Below are positions 60,010 to 64,000 of a stretch of DNA of 64,000 nucleotides, one piece after another. This DNA is from Clostridia bacterium (GTDB lineage: Bacteria; Bacillota; Clostridia; Oscillospirales; CAG-382), in the NCBI GenBank assembly GCA_017560085.1, contig JAFYPA010000064.1:18137-82136 (forward strand), given 5' to 3'. Under the pieces are notes generated by a model that was given only the letters and a program-made list of their open reading frames with translations, was not told where the DNA came from and did not search any database. How positions within the stretch are numbered: position 1 is the stretch's first letter; every line of letters begins with the position of its first letter. A program made the translations under genes and the position numbers.

Positions 60010-60873
60010 ATGCATTATTTATTGTTACCTCTTTTGCTTATAACCCTCTCGGGGCAGAATATACTTACAAAAAACTACTTTGTGAAGGCGAAAAGCACAT
60101 CGTCCTACATATTCTCGTCCTTTTCCGTATTGCTTTCGCTTTCCTACTTTTTAATAAGCGGTATTGGAAAGCTTGATTTTTCCGAATTCGGCAAGGTGCT
60201 TCCATACAGTCTTGCCTTTGCGGTAACTTACGGTCTTGCGGTTATATTCAGCAAGGCAAGCATCGGATGCGGACCGCTTTCGCTGTCTGCTCTTTTCAGC
60301 TCCTATTCACTTATGATTCCAACCTTTTACGGAATTTTCGTAAGTCATGACACGGTGACGGCGTTTACCGTTACGGGACTTGTGCTTCTTGTTATCTCCA
60401 TTGTGCTTGTAAACCTTAAGAAGGAGGATGCGAGAATTACTCCGAAATGGGTATTTTTTGTAACCATGAGCCTTATTATGAACGGGGTCTGCACGGTTGT
60501 TCAGAGAGTTCAGCAGGAGGATTTTTCGGGGCTTTACAAGAATGAATTTATGATTATCTCCCTTTCGGTTGTGGTTGTATTTATGATGTCCGGCTCGGTT
60601 ATGCTCTGCAAAAACAGAAGAGCCGTGCTTTCCGATATTCAGCTTTACCTCAACGCAGGTCTTGCGGGTCTTTTCAACGGCTTTACGAATCATATGGTTA
60701 TGTTCCTTGTTGCCTATCTTCCGAGCTCGGTTATGTATCCTACGATTTCCTCGGGTAGCATCATTATTTCCACCCTTGCGGCAATATTCATTTACAGAGA
60801 GAAGCTCTCAAAGATGAAGCTTGCAGGCTTTATTATAGGTATTCTTTCGGTAATTCTTCTCAACATAAAATAA
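60010..60873 (+). CDS. DMT superfamily (EamA-like) transporter
   Basis: 287 aa, about ten membrane helices. It begins MHYLLLPLLLITLSGQNILTKNYF and holds NLKKEDARITPKWVFF in the middle, which is shared with the next paralogue. The family moves small metabolites such as amino acids, nucleosides or sugars. It has its own promoter and regulator-binding repeat. The neighbouring catabolic genes suggest uptake of their substrate, but this is an inference. Confidence 0.86.
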   Translation: MHYLLLPLLLITLSGQNILTKNYFVKAKSTSSYIFSSFSVLLSLSYFLISGIGKLDFSEFGKVLPYSLAFAVTYGLAVIFSKASIGCGPLSLSALFSSYSLMIPTFYGIFVSHDTVTAFTVTGLVLLVISIVLVNLKKEDARITPKWVFFVTMSLIMNGVCTVVQRVQQEDFSGLYKNEFMIISLSVVVVFMMSGSVMLCKNRRAVLSDIQLYLNAGLAGLFNGFTNHMVMFLVAYLPSSVMYPTISSGSIIISTLAAIFIYREKLSKMKLAGFIIGILSVILLNIK

Positions 60874-60918
60874 AGATTTCGGGCGGTGCTTGCGTGCCGT
60901 CCTTTTCTTTGTTCCCAT

Positions 60919-60936
60919 TTCGGGAAGAAAGTGCAA
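60919..60936. promoter_or_regulatory. Direct repeat copy 3 before the second DMT transporter
   Basis: TTCGGGAAGAAAGTGCAA, matching the two copies at 59883 and 59913. It ends 20 bp upstream of the -35 box at 60957, the same spacing as copy 2 to its promoter (19 bp). Confidence 0.7.
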
Positions 60937-60956
60937 AAATTCGTGACTTTGGGAAC

Positions 60957-60985
60957 TTGAAATTTTTTTCGGGCGGTATTATAAT
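60957..60985 (+). promoter_or_regulatory. Promoter for the second DMT transporter
   Basis: TTGAAA (60957-60962), 17-bp spacer, TATAAT (60980-60985). Confidence 0.8.
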
Positions 60986-61016
60986 TTAATAAAATAATTT
61001 ATACGGAGACTAAAAT

Positions 61017-61916
61017 ATGACATTCATTGACTACGCCATTCTGATTTCCGTGCTGTTTTCCGCAACAATACAGGGTATTTTCGCAAAGGAATATTTTGTC
61101 AAGGCAAAGCACAGCTCACCTATTGTTTATTCACTTTGCACGGTTGTTTTTGCACTTATCTTTTTTGTAATATCGGGACTTAATTCGCTTGACTTCAGTC
61201 CTATTCTCAAGTACCTCCCCTACTCGGTTTGCTTTGCGGCGGCATACGGTACGGCAACCTGCGGAAGCAAGCTTGCGCTCAAGCACGGTCCTATGGCTCT
61301 CGGAACTCTTTTCGGGGCTTGCTCGCTTCTTATTCCCACGGTGCTGGGTATTATTGTTCTCGGTGACGAGATGCCCTCTGCGGTGAGAATTGTGGGGCTT
61401 GTTGTTCTTCTTGTTTCCCTTGCGGTTGCAAACCTTAAGAAGGAGGATGCGAGAATTACGTTTCTTTGGGTTATATTCGTTCTTATGAATATAATCGGAA
61501 ACGGCTTCTGCGCCTTTACTCAGGCGTCACAGGTAAAGTTCCAGAAGGGACTTTACGGTAACGAATTTATGATTACATCACTTGCGCTTGTTACAATTAT
61601 TCTTGCTTGTATTGCTATATTCGGCAAGGGGCAGAAAACGCAGGAGCAGAGTGTGGGATTTGTTACGTATCTTCGCGAATCGAAGCTCTGGATTTTCGGA
61701 ATTCTTGCGGGACTTGCAAACGGATATACAAATCTTATGGTAATGCAGCTTGTTGCGAGAAACGTGCCTCAGTCGGTTATTCAGCCTACGGTTTCCGCGG
61801 GAGGACTTGTTCTGACGGTTGCGGCGGCGGTGCTTCTTTACAAGGAAAAGCAGTCAAAGGCGAAGATTATTTCCTTTGCTCTGGGTGCTGTTTCGCTTGT
61901 GCTTTTAAATATTTAA
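61017..61916 (+). CDS. DMT superfamily (EamA-like) transporter, paralogue of the preceding gene
   Basis: 299 aa with about ten helices and the same NLKKEDARIT segment, YFVKAKHSS start and NEFMITSLALV region as 60010-60873, so a tandem duplicate. GGAG precedes the ATG. The two could dimerise as in small DMT heterodimers or have different substrates. Confidence 0.86.
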   Translation: MTFIDYAILISVLFSATIQGIFAKEYFVKAKHSSPIVYSLCTVVFALIFFVISGLNSLDFSPILKYLPYSVCFAAAYGTATCGSKLALKHGPMALGTLFGACSLLIPTVLGIIVLGDEMPSAVRIVGLVVLLVSLAVANLKKEDARITFLWVIFVLMNIIGNGFCAFTQASQVKFQKGLYGNEFMITSLALVTIILACIAIFGKGQKTQEQSVGFVTYLRESKLWIFGILAGLANGYTNLMVMQLVARNVPQSVIQPTVSAGGLVLTVAAAVLLYKEKQSKAKIISFALGAVSLVLLNI

Positions 61917-61923
61917 TTTGGTC

Positions 61924-61952
61924 TTGACGAATATAAAATATTGTGCTAAAAT
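61924..61952 (+). promoter_or_regulatory. Promoter for the isomerase pair
   Basis: TTGACG (61924-61929), 17-bp spacer, TAAAAT (61947-61952) with TGC before it. Confidence 0.75.
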
Positions 61953-61953
61953 G

Positions 61954-61986
61954 ACAGTGGGAGCAAAATCCCGCTGTTATTTTTTT
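61954..61986 (+). terminator. Terminator hairpin after the second DMT gene
   Basis: A 9-bp stem ACAGTGGGA/TCCCGCTGT with a 6-nt loop, then TATTTTTTT. It directly follows the -10 box at 61947-61952, so transcripts from that promoter begin inside the stem and escape termination. Confidence 0.8.
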
Positions 61987-62002
61987 GAAAGGAAGAATTA
62001 TT

Positions 62003-62926
62003 ATGGATAGAAAGGTCAGTATCGCCATCGGCGCGTATCAGCAGAGCTTCGGTGACAAGGAGGCTCTTAATATAGCAAAAAGAATCGGTGCGGATGCTGT
62101 GGATATGGACATTTGCGGCGGCAGATTCGACTGTGCAAATCCCAATTCGATATATTCAAAATCCGAGGACGAGGCATATTCTTATTTCGAGGATTTAGGC
62201 AAATATGCAAAGGAAATCGGCATTGAAATAGGTCAGACCCACGGCAGAATAAGCGGTCTTTTCCCCGATGAGGAGACGGCTGAAAATGAAAAGCTTTTCA
62301 AGAATTTCCGTCTTGACTGTCTTGCGACAAAGGCACTCGGATGCCCTGTAACCGTTGTTCACGGATGCGTTACCGGCAGAATCGGTGACGACAAGACGCC
62401 TGCCGCCTATATGAGAGATAAGAATTTTTATCTCTTTACGGAATACTTAAAGAGCGCCAAGGAATTCGGCGTAAAGGTTGCCTCGGAAAGCCTCGGTGAC
62501 TGTGCAAAGTACAACTGCTGTGACTTCTTCGGTAACACAAGCGAGCTTATTATGTCCGGAAACCGTGTATGTGCCATAGATGACAACGCCGACTATTTCG
62601 GCTACTGCATTGACACGGGACATGCTAACAAGGCTACACGCTTTAACAACAATCCCTCCCCCGCAGACCACATAAGAATGTGCGGTGGTAAGATAATCGC
62701 TCTTCATCTCAACGACAACGACACGCTGACAGACCAGCATAAGGTTCCCGGTACGGGCACGATTGACTGGAAGAATGTTCTTCAGGCTCTTTATGAGGTA
62801 GGCTACAAGGGTAATTATAATATGGAGCTTAATCTTAAGACGGTAAGCCCGAATCTTATTGTTGAGACAGGTGAATTTGCGGTTAAGGTTATGAAAAATA
62901 TGCTTCGTGAATTTTACGGAGAATAA
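62003..62926 (+). CDS. Sugar phosphate isomerase/epimerase (TIM barrel)
   Basis: 307 aa from the ATG at 62003 (GAAAGGAAG site). KVSIAIGAYQQSFGDKEALNIAKRIGADAVDMDI, IEIGQTHGRISG, VVHGCVTG, ASESLGD (Glu), CIDTGHANKATRFN (Asp/His), IIALHLNDND followed by HKVPGTGTIDW, and NMELNLK (Glu) match the family metal site. Fifteen or more of these motifs are shared with the next gene. It is probably a sugar or keto-acid isomerase. Confidence 0.9.
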   Translation: MDRKVSIAIGAYQQSFGDKEALNIAKRIGADAVDMDICGGRFDCANPNSIYSKSEDEAYSYFEDLGKYAKEIGIEIGQTHGRISGLFPDEETAENEKLFKNFRLDCLATKALGCPVTVVHGCVTGRIGDDKTPAAYMRDKNFYLFTEYLKSAKEFGVKVASESLGDCAKYNCCDFFGNTSELIMSGNRVCAIDDNADYFGYCIDTGHANKATRFNNNPSPADHIRMCGGKIIALHLNDNDTLTDQHKVPGTGTIDWKNVLQALYEVGYKGNYNMELNLKTVSPNLIVETGEFAVKVMKNMLREFYGE

Positions 62927-62959
62927 CATTTTAAAGTAAAACGAAAGCGAGATAATATC

Positions 62960-63877
62960 ATGAAAAGAAAAGTAAGCATCGCCACGGGGGCACTTCAGAA
63001 TAAATATGGTCACAAGGAAGCTATTAGAATTGCCGCTGACATCGGTGCGGATGCGATAGATTTCGACCTTTCTCTCGGCTGCTTCAATGCGGACAACAAA
63101 AATTCACTTTTTGCAAAGTCGGATGACGAGATTATATCCTATTTCACAGACCTCGGAAGCTATGCAAGGGAGCTTGGTATTGAAATAGGTCAGACCCACG
63201 GCAGAATCACGGGTATGTATCCGCCCGAGCAGGTAAAGGAAAACGAAAACCTTTTCAAGAACGCCAGAATCGACTGTATGGCAACAAAGGCACTCGGTGC
63301 GAACATTACCATTATGCACGACATTACAACCATTTTCTGGGGTCCGGATGCCGACCCGAAGGCTATGCGTGACGGCAACTTTGCAATGTTTACGGAATAT
63401 CTGAAATATGCAAAGAAGTACGGCGTAAAGCTCGCAACGGAGACCTTCGGAGATGCTCCAAACTTCGGCTGTGTTGACTTTTTCGGTGACATAGGCGAGT
63501 TCCTTATGACATACAACAGAATCTGCGCCGTAGATGACAATGCCAATTATATGGGCATCTGTGCAGACACGGGACATTCCAACAAGGCAACACGCTTCGG
63601 CAATCCTTCCCCCGCAGACGTTATAAGGATGTGCGGCAAAAACCTCATAGCCCTTCACCTCAACGACAACGACACCCTCACCGACCAGCACAAAATTCCG
63701 AAAACAGGTACAATCGACTGGGACGACGTCTTTGATGCCCTTGACGAAATCGGCTACACGGGCAACTACAACATGGAAGTAAGCCTCGGCACTATAAGCA
63801 AGAATCTTCTTATTGAAACAGGTGATTTTGCGGTTAAGGTTATGAAGAATATGCTTCGCGAGAGATACGGCGAGTAA
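62960..63877 (+). CDS. Sugar phosphate isomerase/epimerase, paralogue of the preceding gene
   Basis: 305 aa. IEIGQTHGRITG, MHDITTIFWG, ATETFGD (Glu), CADTGHSNKATRFG (Asp/His), LIALHLNDNDTLTDQHKIPKTGTIDW and NMEVSLG (Glu) occur in the same order as in the upstream gene. The ribosome site is weak (GCGAGA). The pair is 33 bp apart and probably co-transcribed. It is the last gene in the window before a terminator. Confidence 0.9.
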   Translation: MKRKVSIATGALQNKYGHKEAIRIAADIGADAIDFDLSLGCFNADNKNSLFAKSDDEIISYFTDLGSYARELGIEIGQTHGRITGMYPPEQVKENENLFKNARIDCMATKALGANITIMHDITTIFWGPDADPKAMRDGNFAMFTEYLKYAKKYGVKLATETFGDAPNFGCVDFFGDIGEFLMTYNRICAVDDNANYMGICADTGHSNKATRFGNPSPADVIRMCGKNLIALHLNDNDTLTDQHKIPKTGTIDWDDVFDALDEIGYTGNYNMEVSLGTISKNLLIETGDFAVKVMKNMLRERYGE

Positions 63878-63897
63878 TAAGAATAAAACACAAAAAT

Positions 63898-63935
63898 CCC
63901 GATGGAAACCAAAATTTCCACCGGGACTAATTTTT
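63898..63935 (+). terminator. Terminator after the isomerase pair
   Basis: Stem CCCGATGGAAA/TTTCCACCGGG with one mismatch (63898-63908, 63915-63925), then ACTAATTTTTG. Confidence 0.85.
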
Positions 63936-63949
63936 GTAATTAAAATGAA

Positions 63950-64000
63950 GAAAGCGAAGCTTTCAACCTCGATTATGCATTATGCATTATGCATTATGCA
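63950..64000. repeat. Dispersed repeat: hairpin plus 7-bp tandem tract (copy 5, runs off the window)
   Basis: Hairpin GAAAGC-GAA-GCTTTC (63950-63964), AACCTC, then ATTATGC repeated four times to the window end. Its order matches copy 4, with different stem bases that still pair. Confidence 0.8.

Noticed and set aside
61954..61986. The hairpin as an attenuator of the isomerase pair
   Set aside because: Transcripts from the nearest promoter would start inside the stem, so it more likely terminates the upstream DMT gene.
63972..64000. The short tandem tracts as a CRISPR array
   Set aside because: Units are 7 bp with no spacers and there are no cas genes.

Overview
The window looks like chromosomal DNA from an anaerobic, gut- or rumen-type member of the Clostridia (Oscillospirales/Ruminococcaceae-like). 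The evidence is a FabK-type fatty-acid operon, an Rrf2-IscS-IscU set, a glycyl radical enzyme, a secreted dockerin protein, many AraC/Gfo-Idh-MocA/TIM-barrel sugar genes, AGGAGG ribosome binding sites, and strong TTGACA-N17-TATAAT promoters. The taxon is an inference. I saw no rRNA, tRNA, CRISPR array, insertion sequence or prophage.

Layout: 3-6168, two related zinc-ribbon/membrane-anchored surface proteins and an ABC transporter with two permeases. 6241-8866 (minus), a sugar-isomerase/oxidoreductase pair and a small unknown. 9051-17762, a very large degenerate DUF4011-type helicase overlapping an MreB-like actin, then tsaB, hpt, a glycerophosphodiesterase and mscL. 17948-22510, a secreted dockerin protein, a GH2 glycosidase and a divergent IclR regulator. 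22616-24196, an XRE/ADP-ribosylglycohydrolase fusion. 24255-27811 (minus), a heterodimeric ABC exporter. 28114-31823, cysE-rrf2-iscS-iscU and a GNAT. 31862-34583 (minus), a short glycyl radical enzyme with an IclR regulator. 34779-43017, a fatty-acid synthesis operon (tetR-fabH-acpP-fabK-fabD-fabG-fabF-fabZ-accD-accA). 43126-48764, AraC regulators, a HEPN-like/CBS protein, a serine hydrolase and an AEC transporter. 48901-53143, an MDR reductase, an SDR, a dehydroquinase-like enzyme and a sodium symporter. 53337-63877, a catabolic island in which most enzyme and transporter types occur as adjacent related pairs.

How the genes work together: the fatty-acid operon carries four copies of a 15-bp AGCACA-type palindrome, one downstream of the tetR promoter and three before fabH, which points to local control by the TetR protein. 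The GH2 and IclR genes share one intergenic palindrome. The PocR/AraC gene and the two DMT transporters share an 18-nt direct repeat. cysE lies upstream of the Fe-S assembly genes and has three ATTCCTAC boxes in its promoter region.

The most unusual items are the intact but apparently catalytically dead DUF4011-like protein coupled to an MreB homologue, the XRE-ADP-ribosylglycohydrolase fusion, a promoter/two-hairpin/U-tract unit at 56361-56536 that looks like a small structured RNA, and a dispersed intergenic repeat family (7-bp tandem tract plus GAA/TTC-loop hairpin) with compensatory stem changes.
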